The notes below the pieces were generated by a model. That model had not been told where the DNA came from. It did not search any database and saw only the letters and a list, made by a program, of their open reading frames with translations. Below, piece after piece: positions 1 to 6,955 of a DNA stretch of 28,062 bases. Made by a program: the position numbers and the translations under genes. Position 1 is the first letter of the stretch. Every line of letters begins with the position of its first letter. Source of the DNA: JBHENW01 sp046261875 (GTDB taxonomy: Bacteria > Acidobacteriota > Thermoanaerobaculia > UBA5066 > Gp7-AA6). Location of the stretch: assembly GCA_046261875.1 (NCBI GenBank), contig JBHENW010000036.1, positions 1 through 28,062 on the forward strand, written 5' to 3'.

Positions 1-1
1 C

Positions 2-19
2 CCTGGGGGAGGCTGGTGA
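2..19 (+). CDS. C-terminal end of an upstream gene, probably a TPM/YgcG-type membrane protein (partial)
   Basis: One frame is open from the window edge to a TGA at 17-19 and reads PGGGW then stop. Proteins of the YgcG/TPM_phosphatase family often end in a glycine-rich tail closing with a tryptophan, and they commonly sit with LemA and a second small TPM protein. The next gene here is such a TPM protein and starts 2 nt after this stop (ATG at 22), which is the spacing of a coupled pair. Only five residues are visible, so the assignment rests on the tail and the neighbour. Confidence 0.4.
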   Translation, partial: PGGGW

Positions 20-21
20 TC

Positions 22-462
22 ATGGCTGGATTCTTCTCGAAACTCGACTCGGATCGGATCGTCGGCGCGATCGGCGAAGCGGAGGACCGGAGCTCCGGGG
101 AGATCCGCGTCCACGTGACGCGCCGCCGTCCCGACGACCTCGAGGCCGCCGCGCGCCGGCGGTTCGACCTGCTCGGGATGAGCAATACGGCCGAGCGCAA
201 CGGCGTGCTTTTCTACATCGCGCCGGCGCTGCGGCGCTTCCAGATCCTCGGAGACCTGGGCATCCACGAGCGGCTCGGGCCCGATTTCTGGAAAGGGCTC
301 GCAGCCGAGATGGAGGACCACTTTCGCCGGGAGGACTTCACGGAAGGGATCGTGCGCGGAGTGGTTCGGGTCGGAGAGGTCCTCGCGAGCCACTTTCCCC
401 GCTCGGCCCACGACCGCGACGAGCTCTCGAACGTCATCGACGAGGAGCACGAGGAAACCTAA
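22..462 (+). CDS. Small TPM-domain protein (COG3762-like)
   Basis: This is a soluble-looking protein of about 146 residues made of a single TPM (DUF477) domain with no signal peptide or membrane helix. It has the family pattern SGEIRVHV near the N-terminus, then ERNGVLFYIAP, then a conserved core with ILGDLGIHERLG. TPM domains occur in photosystem II repair proteins and in bacterial YgcG-like proteins; the biochemical role of the stand-alone form is not settled. A GTG at 16 is also in frame, but the purine-rich GGGGGAGG at 5-12 lies 9 nt before the ATG at 22 and only 3 nt before the GTG, so 22 is preferred. It follows the presumed YgcG-type tail and probably belongs to a LemA/TPM operon cut by the window edge. 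Confidence 0.85.
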   Translation: MAGFFSKLDSDRIVGAIGEAEDRSSGEIRVHVTRRRPDDLEAAARRRFDLLGMSNTAERNGVLFYIAPALRRFQILGDLGIHERLGPDFWKGLAAEMEDHFRREDFTEGIVRGVVRVGEVLASHFPRSAHDRDELSNVIDEEHEET

Positions 463-476
463 AAAGATCCCGGATA

Positions 477-499
477 GGCAGGGCGGAACGCCCGCTGCC
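477..499 (+). terminator. Imperfect GC-rich hairpin after the TPM gene, without a U tract
   Basis: GGCAG plus GGCG (477-485) can pair with CGCC plus CTGCC (489-492 and 495-499) around a GAA loop, with a 2-nt bulge. It starts 15 nt after the TPM stop codon and precedes the rplU promoter, the expected place for a terminator. No T run follows, so it could be a transcript-end stabiliser or Rho-associated structure rather than an intrinsic terminator. Confidence 0.35.
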
Positions 500-510
500 C
501 GTTGAGCCGC

Positions 511-538
511 TTGACTTTCCCTCCCCAAACCGTATGAT
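511..538 (+). promoter_or_regulatory. Sigma-70-type promoter for rplU
   Basis: TTGACT at 511-516 and TATGAT at 533-538 are separated by 16 nt and match five of six bases each of the -35 and -10 consensus. Transcription would begin near 545, giving a leader of roughly 18 nt before the rplU ATG at 563, with GGGGG at 554-558 as the ribosome-binding site. This is the best-matching promoter in the window. Confidence 0.75.
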
Positions 539-562
539 TCGCGTTTCTCTTTCGGGGGCTTC

Positions 563-874
563 ATGTACGCCATCCTCCGCGCGGGCGGGAAACAGATCAA
601 GGTCTCGCCCGGCGACGTCGTCCGCATCGAGAAGACCGCGGGCGAAAAATACGAGAAGGGCCGGGAGCTGCGGCTGACCGAGGTCGTCCTGGCCGGCGCG
701 GACGACGACAAAGACCCGGGGCGCAGCGGCGTCGCAGTCAAGGCGACGGTCCTCGGCGAGGTCCGCACACGGAAGGTCCTGGTCTTCAAGAAGAAGCGGA
801 CCAAGCAGTATCGCCGGACGAAGGGTCACCGCCAGAACATGGTGGAGATCCGCATCGACGGCATCGAAGGGTAA
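563..874 (+). CDS. rplU: 50S ribosomal protein bL21
   Basis: The 103-residue product starts MYAILRAGGKQ, the bL21 signature, and carries the basic block KVLVFKKKRTKQYRRTKGHRQ near the C-terminus that binds 23S rRNA. Length is typical of the family. A strong promoter lies just upstream, and rpmA follows after 12 nt, the almost universal rplU-rpmA pair. ATG at 563 is preceded by GGGGG at a spacing of 4 nt. A short acidic insert, DDDKDPG, sits in the middle where bL21 length varies between lineages. Confidence 0.98.
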   Translation: MYAILRAGGKQIKVSPGDVVRIEKTAGEKYEKGRELRLTEVVLAGADDDKDPGRSGVAVKATVLGEVRTRKVLVFKKKRTKQYRRTKGHRQNMVEIRIDGIEG

Positions 875-886
875 GGGGTAGCTTCC

Positions 887-1147
887 ATGGCACACAAGAA
901 GGGACAGGGTTCCTCTCGCAACGGCCGCGACTCCAACTCCCAGCGCCTCGGAGTGAAGCGCTTCGCCGGCCAGGTCGTTTCCGGCGGCTCCATCCTCGTC
1001 CGCCAGCGCGGCACGAAGTTCTTCCCCGGCGCCAACGTCGGCCGCGGCAAGGACGACACGCTGTTTGCGAAAGTGCCCGGCACCGTCCGGTTCGGCGACC
1101 GCGGGCGGCTGGGCCGCACGATCTCCGTCGAGCCGCTTCCTTCCTAG
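887..1147 (+). CDS. rpmA: 50S ribosomal protein bL27
   Basis: This 86-residue protein begins directly with MAHKKGQGSSRNGRDS, whose N-terminal tail reaches the peptidyl transferase centre, and contains the GGSILVRQRGTKFFPG core. There is no Firmicutes-type N-terminal extension requiring Prp cleavage. AAGGGG at 873-878, overlapping the rplU stop codon, gives a ribosome-binding site 8 nt before the ATG. It is second in the rplU-rpmA-obgE string. Confidence 0.98.
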   Translation: MAHKKGQGSSRNGRDSNSQRLGVKRFAGQVVSGGSILVRQRGTKFFPGANVGRGKDDTLFAKVPGTVRFGDRGRLGRTISVEPLPS

Positions 1148-1194
1148 CCAGCGCCGCAGGGCGGCCCTTTCGGCAGCCCCTTGGGCTCCTATCC

Positions 1195-2196
1195 ATGTTC
1201 ATCGACTCGGCGGAAATCCGCGTCAAGGCGGGTGACGGCGGCAACGGCTGCGTCGCTTTTCGACGGGAGAAGTTCGTCCCCCGCGGGGGACCGTCCGGAG
1301 GAGACGGCGGGCACGGGGGTTCCGTGTATGCCGAGGCCGACCCCTCGCTGACGACGCTCTATCACCTGCGTCATCAGAACGTCTACCGCGCGGACCGCGG
1401 CGACCACGGCCAGGGATCCAACCGGCACGGGCGGTCCAGCGCGGACATCACGGTGGCTCTGCCGCTCGGCTCCGTGATCACGGACGCCGATTCGGGCGAG
1501 AAGGTCGCGGACCTCGTGAATCCGGGGGACCGCGTGCTGCTGGCGAAAGGGGGCAACGGCGGCTGGGGGAACCAGCACTTCGCGACCCCCACGCGGCAGG
1601 CGCCGCGGTTCGCGAAGCCGGGTCTGGCCGGGGAAGAGCGGCGTCTCGCAATCGAGCTCAAGCTCCTCGCCGACGTCGCCATCGTCGGCCTTCCCAACGC
1701 CGGGAAATCCACGCTCATCTCCGTCATCTCCGCGGCCAGGCCGAAGATCGCAGACTACCCGTTCACGACGCTCGTGCCCAACCTCGGCGTGGTGGAAGGG
1801 GAGGACCGTTCGACGCTGGTCGTCGCCGATATCCCGGGCCTCATCGAGGGCGCGCATCGGGGCGCGGGCCTCGGGATCCGGTTCCTCAAGCACGTCGAGC
1901 GTTGCCGGCTGCTCTGCCACCTCGTCGATGCCTCGACGGAAGGGAGCGCCGCCCCGGACATCGCCGTGCTTGACGCCGAACTCGAGGCCTTTTCCCCGGA
2001 GGTCGCCGCGCGGCCGCGGGTTCTCGTCGCCTCGAAAATGGACGCGGTCTCCGACCCTGCGCGGCCCGAATCGGTCCGGGACTCGGCGCGGGATCGGGGG
2101 TTGCCCTTCTTCGAGATCTCGGCCGTCACCGGCCAGGGCGTTCCTGAGCTCGTGCGCCACTTCTTCCGGGCCGTGCGCGAAGCGCGCAACCCGTAA
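1195..2196 (+). CDS. obgE: Obg-family ribosome-assembly GTPase
   Basis: The 333-residue protein has the glycine-rich Obg fold (about 1-157; GDGGNG, GGPSGGDGGHGG, KGGNGGWGN) followed by a GTPase domain. G1 is GLPNAGKST at 165-173, with PFTTLVPNLG as the switch I / G2 region. G3 is DIPG at 212-215. The guanine-specificity G4 motif reads SKMD at 280-283 instead of NKxD. SAVTGQG is G5. No C-terminal OCT domain is present, so this is the short Obg form. Obg proteins assist 50S maturation and respond to GTP and ppGpp. The 47-nt gap after rpmA and the rplU-rpmA-obg order support the call. Confidence 0.97.
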   Translation: MFIDSAEIRVKAGDGGNGCVAFRREKFVPRGGPSGGDGGHGGSVYAEADPSLTTLYHLRHQNVYRADRGDHGQGSNRHGRSSADITVALPLGSVITDADSGEKVADLVNPGDRVLLAKGGNGGWGNQHFATPTRQAPRFAKPGLAGEERRLAIELKLLADVAIVGLPNAGKSTLISVISAARPKIADYPFTTLVPNLGVVEGEDRSTLVVADIPGLIEGAHRGAGLGIRFLKHVERCRLLCHLVDASTEGSAAPDIAVLDAELEAFSPEVAARPRVLVASKMDAVSDPARPESVRDSARDRGLPFFEISAVTGQGVPELVRHFFRAVREARNP

Positions 2197-2205
2197 ACTG
2201 AGCGC

Positions 2206-2808
2206 GTGCGCGTCGGGGTATTCGGCGGGACGTTCGATCCCGTGCACGTCGGCCACATCGAGCCCGTCGAGGCGGCCGCAGAGAAGTTCGGTCTGGAGCG
2301 GGTCCTTTACGTCCCGGCGCGGGTGTCTCCGCACAAGGGACCGCCCGCCGCCGACCCCCGGCATCGGGTCGCGATGCTCGCCCTGGCGCTCGAGGGCCGC
2401 CCGGCGCGGCAGATCCTCCTCGACGAGCTGGACCGCCAGCCGCCCTCCTACACTGTGGATACGCTGCGCCATCTCTCGGCCCGTCTCTTGCACGATGAGA
2501 TCTGGCTGCTGATGGGAACCGATACGCTCGCCGGCTTCGCCGGCTGGAGAGAGCCGGAGGAGATCCTCCGGCTCGCGCGCATAGCGGCGTTTCACCGCGA
2601 GCCTTTCACGGGGGAGCGGCTCGTACTCCCGGACGTGCCCGGCCTGCGCGAGCGGCTGGAGGTTTTCGACGGGGGTTCGTTTACAATCTCTGCGACGGAC
2701 CTCCGGAAGGACCTTTCCCGCGGCGCCGACGTGCGCGGGCGGGTTCCGGCTTCCGTCGCGGAGTACATTACGAAGCATCGCCTGTATCGGAACGGGGTCG
2801 CGGCTTGA
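2206..2808 (+). CDS. nadD: Nicotinate-nucleotide adenylyltransferase
   Basis: NadD converts nicotinate mononucleotide and ATP to deamido-NAD. The 200-residue sequence has the nucleotidyltransferase motif GGTFDPVHVGH at residues 7-17, SPHKG in the substrate loop, the LMGTDTLAGF segment, and ISATDLR, the family's ISSTxIR variant. Start is GTG at 2206, nine nt after the obgE stop, with no clear ribosome-binding site, which suggests reinitiation. Its stop overlaps the next start in a TTGA arrangement. The obg-nadD-rsfS order is common in several phyla. Confidence 0.96.
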   Translation: MRVGVFGGTFDPVHVGHIEPVEAAAEKFGLERVLYVPARVSPHKGPPAADPRHRVAMLALALEGRPARQILLDELDRQPPSYTVDTLRHLSARLLHDEIWLLMGTDTLAGFAGWREPEEILRLARIAAFHREPFTGERLVLPDVPGLRERLEVFDGGSFTISATDLRKDLSRGADVRGRVPASVAEYITKHRLYRNGVAA

Positions 2809-3161
2809 AGCCGGACCTGTCCTCCCAGGAAAAAGTCCGAGAAGGTCTCACCGCCGCGCTCGATCGGAAGGCGGCCGCCGTGCTCGTCTTCAATCTGACC
2901 GAGCTGACGACCCTGGCCGACTATTTCGTTCTCTGCACGGCCAATTCGGACCGCCAGGGGCGCGCGATCTCCGACGCCATCGTCGAAAAGCTCGGATCCC
3001 CGCTTTCCGTCGAGGGCCTGGAGACGGCGACGTGGATCCTCATGGATTACGGGGACGTCGTTTTCCACGTCTTCCAGGAGGAGGCGCGGCGCTTCTACGC
3101 GCTCGAACGGCTCTGGGGCGACGCCGAGAATGAGACCGGGCGGTTCGCCGCCTCCTCCTGA
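2805..3161 (+). CDS. rsfS: Ribosome silencing factor RsfS
   Basis: RsfS binds uL14 and blocks 30S-50S joining when nutrients are short. The 118-residue protein shows the family pattern LTTLADYFVLCTANSDRQ, WILMDYGDVVFHVF and FYALERLWGDA. Start is TTG at 2805, sharing bases with the nadD TGA at 2806-2808, so translation is probably coupled. The last 12 codons lie beneath the start of the downstream sigma-54 activator, an overlap of 32 nt. Confidence 0.95.
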   Translation: MKPDLSSQEKVREGLTAALDRKAAAVLVFNLTELTTLADYFVLCTANSDRQGRAISDAIVEKLGSPLSVEGLETATWILMDYGDVVFHVFQEEARRFYALERLWGDAENETGRFAASS

Positions 3162-4134
3162 AGCGGAGCCCCGGACCGAAGGCGGCCGGCGGCGCCGGTC
3201 GCTGCGCACCCTCTTCCCCACGCGACACCGGCCGCTGCTCCAGGAGCTCACCGCGCTGGAGCGCGCGCTCGATCTGCCGACGACCGTTCTGATCGTCGGA
3301 GAGAGCGGCACGGGCAAGGACCGCCTCGCGCGCGCTCTCCACGACGCCTCGGCGCGGCGCGAGCGGCCTTTCGTCCGCATCGACGCGGCGAACCTCTCCG
3401 ACGAGCTCTTCGAAAGCGAGCTGTTCGGCCACGAGCGCGGCGCCTTCACGGGGGCGATCGCCGCCAAGCCCGGTCTGCTCGAGGTCGCGGAGGACGGCAC
3501 CGCGTACCTGGACGAAGTGTCGTCCCTTTCTCCCGCGGCTCAGGCCAAATTCCTCCGCGTCCTCCAGGAGCGCAACTTCCGGCGGCTCGGAGGCGTCACG
3601 ACGCACACGTTCCGCGCGCGGCTCGTCGTCTCCTCCCGTCGGGACCTCCCCGCCCTGGTCGCTCGCGGCGCATTTCGGGACGACTTCTTCTACCGCATCG
3701 ACGTCGTCTCCATCCGGCTCCCGCGCCTCGCCGATCGCCGCGAAGACGTTCTTCCCCTCGCGCGCACCTTCCTTCGCCACGCGGCGCGCGCCTACGGACG
3801 GCCCGCGCGGCGATTCGCCGCCGATGCCGAGGAAGCGCTCGTGCGGCATACCTGGCCCGGCAACGCACGCGAGCTGATGCACGTCGTGGAGAAAGCGGTC
3901 CTCACGGCGCAGCAGGCGGACGTGCCGGCCGCCGATCTCCCGATGGGAGCCCTCGGATCGCCCGAGTCGCTCCTCGCGGCCGCCCTCGACCGGAAGTGGA
4001 CGCTGCGGGAGCTGGAAGACGCCTACATCCGCGAGACCCTCCGGCGCGCCGGCGGCAACCGAACGCTCGCCGCGCGGAGGCTCGGGATCTCGCGAAAGTC
4101 GCTCTGGGAGCGCTCGAAAAAAAGCCGGGAATAG
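3130..4134 (+). CDS. Receiver-less sigma-54-dependent activator (PspF-like)
   Basis: This is a 334-residue AAA+ bacterial enhancer-binding protein. Walker A is GESGTGKD at 57-64. The sigma-54-contacting loop GAFTGA is intact at 104-109. Walker B is YLDE, with D128 and E129. FRDDFFYRIDVV precedes the arginine finger region. The C-terminus carries a Fis-type helix-turn-helix, GGNRTLAARRLGISRKSLWE. Only about 35 low-complexity, Pro/Arg-rich residues precede the AAA+ domain, so there is no receiver, GAF or PAS sensor. Such proteins are usually controlled by a partner protein or by abundance. The ATG at 3130 lies inside rsfS; no better in-frame start precedes the AAA+ domain. Confidence 0.9.
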   Translation: MRPGGSPPPPEAEPRTEGGRRRRSLRTLFPTRHRPLLQELTALERALDLPTTVLIVGESGTGKDRLARALHDASARRERPFVRIDAANLSDELFESELFGHERGAFTGAIAAKPGLLEVAEDGTAYLDEVSSLSPAAQAKFLRVLQERNFRRLGGVTTHTFRARLVVSSRRDLPALVARGAFRDDFFYRIDVVSIRLPRLADRREDVLPLARTFLRHAARAYGRPARRFAADAEEALVRHTWPGNARELMHVVEKAVLTAQQADVPAADLPMGALGSPESLLAAALDRKWTLRELEDAYIRETLRRAGGNRTLAARRLGISRKSLWERSKKSRE

Positions 4135-4137
4135 GGT

Positions 4138-4159
4138 GGCTCACTTTTTGAATTGAGCC
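4138..4159 (+). other. Hairpin between the activator and the dksA-like gene
   Basis: GGCTCA at 4138-4143 can pair with TGAGCC at 4154-4159 around a T-rich 10-nt loop, four nt after the activator's stop. There is no T run after the stem, so termination is uncertain; it marks the boundary before the next transcription unit. Confidence 0.3.
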
Positions 4160-4181
4160 GGCTCGAACGGCGACTTTCGGT

Positions 4182-4187
4182 TATCAT
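4182..4187 (+). promoter_or_regulatory. Candidate -10 box (TATCAT) for the dksA-like gene
   Basis: TATCAT lies in the sequence GGTTATCAT, which recurs ahead of the SurA-like gene at 16037-16045. No recognisable -35 hexamer lies 16-18 nt upstream. If used, the leader would be about 55 nt and would include the AAAGGAG ribosome-binding site at 4231-4237. Confidence 0.35.
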
Positions 4188-4248
4188 CTCCGTTCCCAAA
4201 TCGGACCCTTTTCGCGCCGGAGAGGGTCATAAAGGAGCAAGAACACCG

Positions 4249-4638
4249 ATGCCCACGAGCAGTGCCCGAGCTGCCCGGCTGCCGAAGAAGGAAGTCGAGC
4301 GCTACCGCCGGCTGCTGGAAGCCAAGAAGAGCTTGCTTTCGGCCGAGTTGGCCAAGACGCGAAGCGCGGAGGAGGAAACCACCGAAGAGCTGACGCAGGA
4401 CATTGCCGACAAGGCGGTGTCGTCTTACACCCGCGAGTTCCTGTACTCGCTGACTGACGTGGAGCGCAACACACTCATCCAGATCGACCAGGCGCTCTCG
4501 CGCATCGAGGACGGGACTTTCGGCTTCTGCCTCAACTGCGGCAACGCAATCAGCGAGAAGCGGCTGGATGCGGTTCCCTGGTCGCCCCACGACGTGGAGT
4601 GCCAGGAGCTCGCCGAGAAAGGTCTGCTCGAGAACTGA
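4249..4638 (+). CDS. DksA/TraR-family RNA polymerase-binding protein with incomplete zinc finger
   Basis: The family binds the RNA polymerase secondary channel and tunes initiation, often with ppGpp. The 129-residue product has an N-terminal coiled coil (about 13-50) whose tip carries DIADKA, matching the functional DxxDxA motif (D51, D54, A56). The C-terminal finger has C94, C97 and C118. The position of the third cysteine holds D115, preceded by H114 (PWSPHDVEC), so classical four-cysteine zinc binding is lost or altered. ATG 4249 is chosen because AAAGGAG at 4231-4237 precedes it and the conserved family region begins just after; the open frame extends upstream without family similarity. 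It is a single-gene unit, closed by a strong terminator. Confidence 0.92.
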   Translation: MPTSSARAARLPKKEVERYRRLLEAKKSLLSAELAKTRSAEEETTEELTQDIADKAVSSYTREFLYSLTDVERNTLIQIDQALSRIEDGTFGFCLNCGNAISEKRLDAVPWSPHDVECQELAEKGLLEN

Positions 4639-4680
4639 TCCCGGCCGGGCATCCGCACGGGCCACCCGCCGACTTTCAAC

Positions 4681-4714
4681 GAAACGCCGCCTTCGGGCGG
4701 CGTTTCCGTTTTTT
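4681..4714 (+). terminator. Perfect intrinsic terminator after the dksA-like gene
   Basis: GAAACGCCGCC (4681-4691) pairs perfectly with GGCGGCGTTTC (4696-4706) around a TTCG tetraloop, giving an 11-bp stem. Two bases later a run of six T follows at 4709-4714. The A-rich base of the stem also makes it a partly bidirectional candidate. It separates the dksA-like gene from holA. Confidence 0.95.
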
Positions 4715-4736
4715 CGGTTGCGCATAGACTCGCCGC

Positions 4737-6089
4737 GTGCCCCGTGCCGCCGCGCCGCGCCCTTCGCGGCCCTCCTTCGACGAGGCGCCGTCGGTCATCC
4801 TCGTTGCCGGGGACGTGGATTTCTTCGTCGAGGAGGAGGCGCGGAAGGTCCTCGAGCATCTCGCCGGCGAGAACACAGAGGTCCTCCACTTCGACGAAGA
4901 CGCCTCTCCGGAAGCGGTGTCCGATGCCCTGCTCAACCGCTCGCTCTTTTCGCCGCGCCGCATCGTGCAGCTCGACGTCTCCCGCCTGCTCGGGACGAGC
5001 TCGCCGGGAAATCTCTTCGAGCAGGCCCTCGAGGGGTGGGAGCGCGGCGGTCCGGCGGGGCGAAAGCAGGCCTACCGCACCGTCCGCGGCCTCCTCTCGG
5101 CGCTGGGCACGTCCGCCGGCGGAAACCCCGAGGAGCTGGCCGACGCGGTCGGGAAACGCCTCAAGCGCCGGGAAGGGATCGAGGTCCTGGCCGAGATCCT
5201 CCGCGAGCTGCCGGAGGAGAAAGGGGGCGGGCTGGCGATCCTGCCGGCCGTGAGGGCCCTGCTCCAGAAGTCGCGCCCCAACGACGGCGTCGTCGCTCTC
5301 CTGACCGCCACCGCCCCGCCCGCGGGGGCGGGCCTTGCGGCCGAGATCGAGCGCCAGGGGCTTTTCGTGCCGGCCACCGTAGGCTCCGACGCCGCCGCGG
5401 CGCTCTCCCGGTTCGCCCGCCAGCGCGCGAAGGACCGGGACGTGGCAATCGATCCGGACGCCATGGACCGGCTGCGGGAAAGCACCGACGGAAAGCCGGA
5501 GCTCTTCGCGTCGGAGCTGGGGCGGCTCATCCAGTGGGCGGGCCCCGGTGGGCGGATCCGCGCGGGGGACGTGGGGGAGAGCGTCGAGGATGAGGCCTCC
5601 GAGGACCTGTACAAGCTTTACGACGCGATCGGCAAGCGCGACGCGGCCGACGCGCTCCGCAGGATCGAGCGCATCTTCGACGGCCGCGACGTGCGGACCG
5701 GCGATTCGTACCTCGAAGTGGACGAGTACATCCTGCCCCAGGTCGTTCTCGGCCGGATCACGGACGAGCTTCGCTCGATGCTCCTCGTGCGGGCCCGGCT
5801 CGAGCACGAAGGCCTCGCGCAGTCGGATGCGCTGCGCAACGTGTCGGCGTTCCGGAGCCGCGTGATGCCGCTGCTCTCGGAGACCGTGGAGCCGTTCGGC
5901 CGCTCCCCCTTCCGGGGGAGCCCGTTTCGCTGGTTCTACGTCGCCCAGCGAGGCTCCCGATATTCGGCGGAGGAGCTGGCGCGCGCTCTTTCGCGGGCGG
6001 GCGACGTGGACGTCAAGCTGAAGAACTCCGCCCCCGCGGTGGAGACCTTGACGGAATACGTCGCGAGCCTGATCGCCGGGAAACCCTGA
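4737..6089 (+). CDS. holA: DNA polymerase III delta subunit
   Basis: HolA is the clamp-loader wrench that opens the sliding clamp. The 450-residue product shows the family's N-terminal pattern: FLVAGDVDFF-like VILVAGDVDFFVEEEARKV at about 19-37, then SLFSPRRIVQLDVSRLL near 70-86. The C-terminus contains DLYKLYDAIGKRDAADALRRI and the helical collar with RWFYVAQRGSRYSAEELARAL. It is about 100 residues longer than typical HolA; the extra length is mainly a region near 95-175 with an unaligned Gly/Glu-rich insert. Start is GTG at 4737, soon after the terminator; no canonical promoter was seen. Confidence 0.88.
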   Translation: MPRAAAPRPSRPSFDEAPSVILVAGDVDFFVEEEARKVLEHLAGENTEVLHFDEDASPEAVSDALLNRSLFSPRRIVQLDVSRLLGTSSPGNLFEQALEGWERGGPAGRKQAYRTVRGLLSALGTSAGGNPEELADAVGKRLKRREGIEVLAEILRELPEEKGGGLAILPAVRALLQKSRPNDGVVALLTATAPPAGAGLAAEIERQGLFVPATVGSDAAAALSRFARQRAKDRDVAIDPDAMDRLRESTDGKPELFASELGRLIQWAGPGGRIRAGDVGESVEDEASEDLYKLYDAIGKRDAADALRRIERIFDGRDVRTGDSYLEVDEYILPQVVLGRITDELRSMLLVRARLEHEGLAQSDALRNVSAFRSRVMPLLSETVEPFGRSPFRGSPFRWFYVAQRGSRYSAEELARALSRAGDVDVKLKNSAPAVETLTEYVASLIAGKP

Positions 6090-6139
6090 AGGACATTCCG
6101 CGGCGACACGCGGCAATCTCTCCTAAGATACGGACCAAC

Positions 6140-6934
6140 TTGGAGAGCTCTTCCAGCGCGCCTCTCCGGCGCGACCTCGGGCTGGATCTGGCGGCGAAAA
6201 CGGCGCTCGTGACCGGTGGCTCGCGGGGGATCGGCCGCGCCGTAGCCGAGCTGCTCGCCCGAGCGGGGGCGCGCGTCGCGGTCAATTACCTTCGCCGCGA
6301 GGCGCCGGCCAACGCCCTGGTCCGCGAGATCCGGGACTCCGGAGGGGAAGCGATGGCACTCGCCGGCGACGTCGCCCGTCCGGAAGAGGCGCGGCAGCTC
6401 GTGCGTGACGTGGTCGCGGCGTGGGACCGCCTCGACATCCTCGTGAACAGCGCGGGCATCTGGGAGGAGGACGAGGCGGGCGGCGGATCGCTCGACGTCT
6501 GGGACCGGGCACTCGCGGTGAACCTGCGCGGCACTTACCTCGTCACCGACGCCGCCGTCCCTCACCTCGCCCGATCGGGCGGCGCGATCGTGTTCGTGTC
6601 GTCCACGGCCGGCCAGCGCGGGGAGGCGCGCCACGCGGCCTATGCCGCGACGAAAGGGGCGATCATCTCCTACACGAAGTCGCTCGCGGCCGAGCTCGGG
6701 CCGAAGGGCGTGCGCGTGAACTGCGTCGCGCCGGGATGGGTCGATACCGACATGACGAGCGCGGCCCTCTCGGACCCCGGGTCCCGCGAGGCGATCGAGC
6801 GGAGCATTCCCGTCGGCCGCGTCGCGACGCCGGCCGAGATCGCGGGCCCGGTCCTTTTTCTCGTATCGGACCTCGCGCGGCACGTCCAGGGAGAGGTCTT
6901 GAACGTCAACGGCGGGAGCGTTCTGGCCGGCTAA
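6140..6934 (+). CDS. SDR-family oxidoreductase (FabG-like)
   Basis: This is a 264-residue classical short-chain dehydrogenase using NAD(P)H. The cofactor loop is TGGSRGIG at 25-32, NSAG follows strand 4, and the catalytic set is S154/S155, Y168 and K172 (YAATK). PGWVDTDM and a C-terminal VNGGS are typical of the FabG-like branch. The substrate cannot be told from sequence; 3-oxoacyl-ACP reduction is the default guess, but there is no fatty-acid gene nearby. The TTG at 6140 is the best start found. TAAGAT at 6124-6129 could be a -10 box only 10 nt before it. A 21-nt gap leads to the CPBP gene. Confidence 0.9.
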   Translation: MESSSSAPLRRDLGLDLAAKTALVTGGSRGIGRAVAELLARAGARVAVNYLRREAPANALVREIRDSGGEAMALAGDVARPEEARQLVRDVVAAWDRLDILVNSAGIWEEDEAGGGSLDVWDRALAVNLRGTYLVTDAAVPHLARSGGAIVFVSSTAGQRGEARHAAYAATKGAIISYTKSLAAELGPKGVRVNCVAPGWVDTDMTSAALSDPGSREAIERSIPVGRVATPAEIAGPVLFLVSDLARHVQGEVLNVNGGSVLAG

Positions 6935-6955
6935 CCGCCGGCCGGGGGGAGAGCG

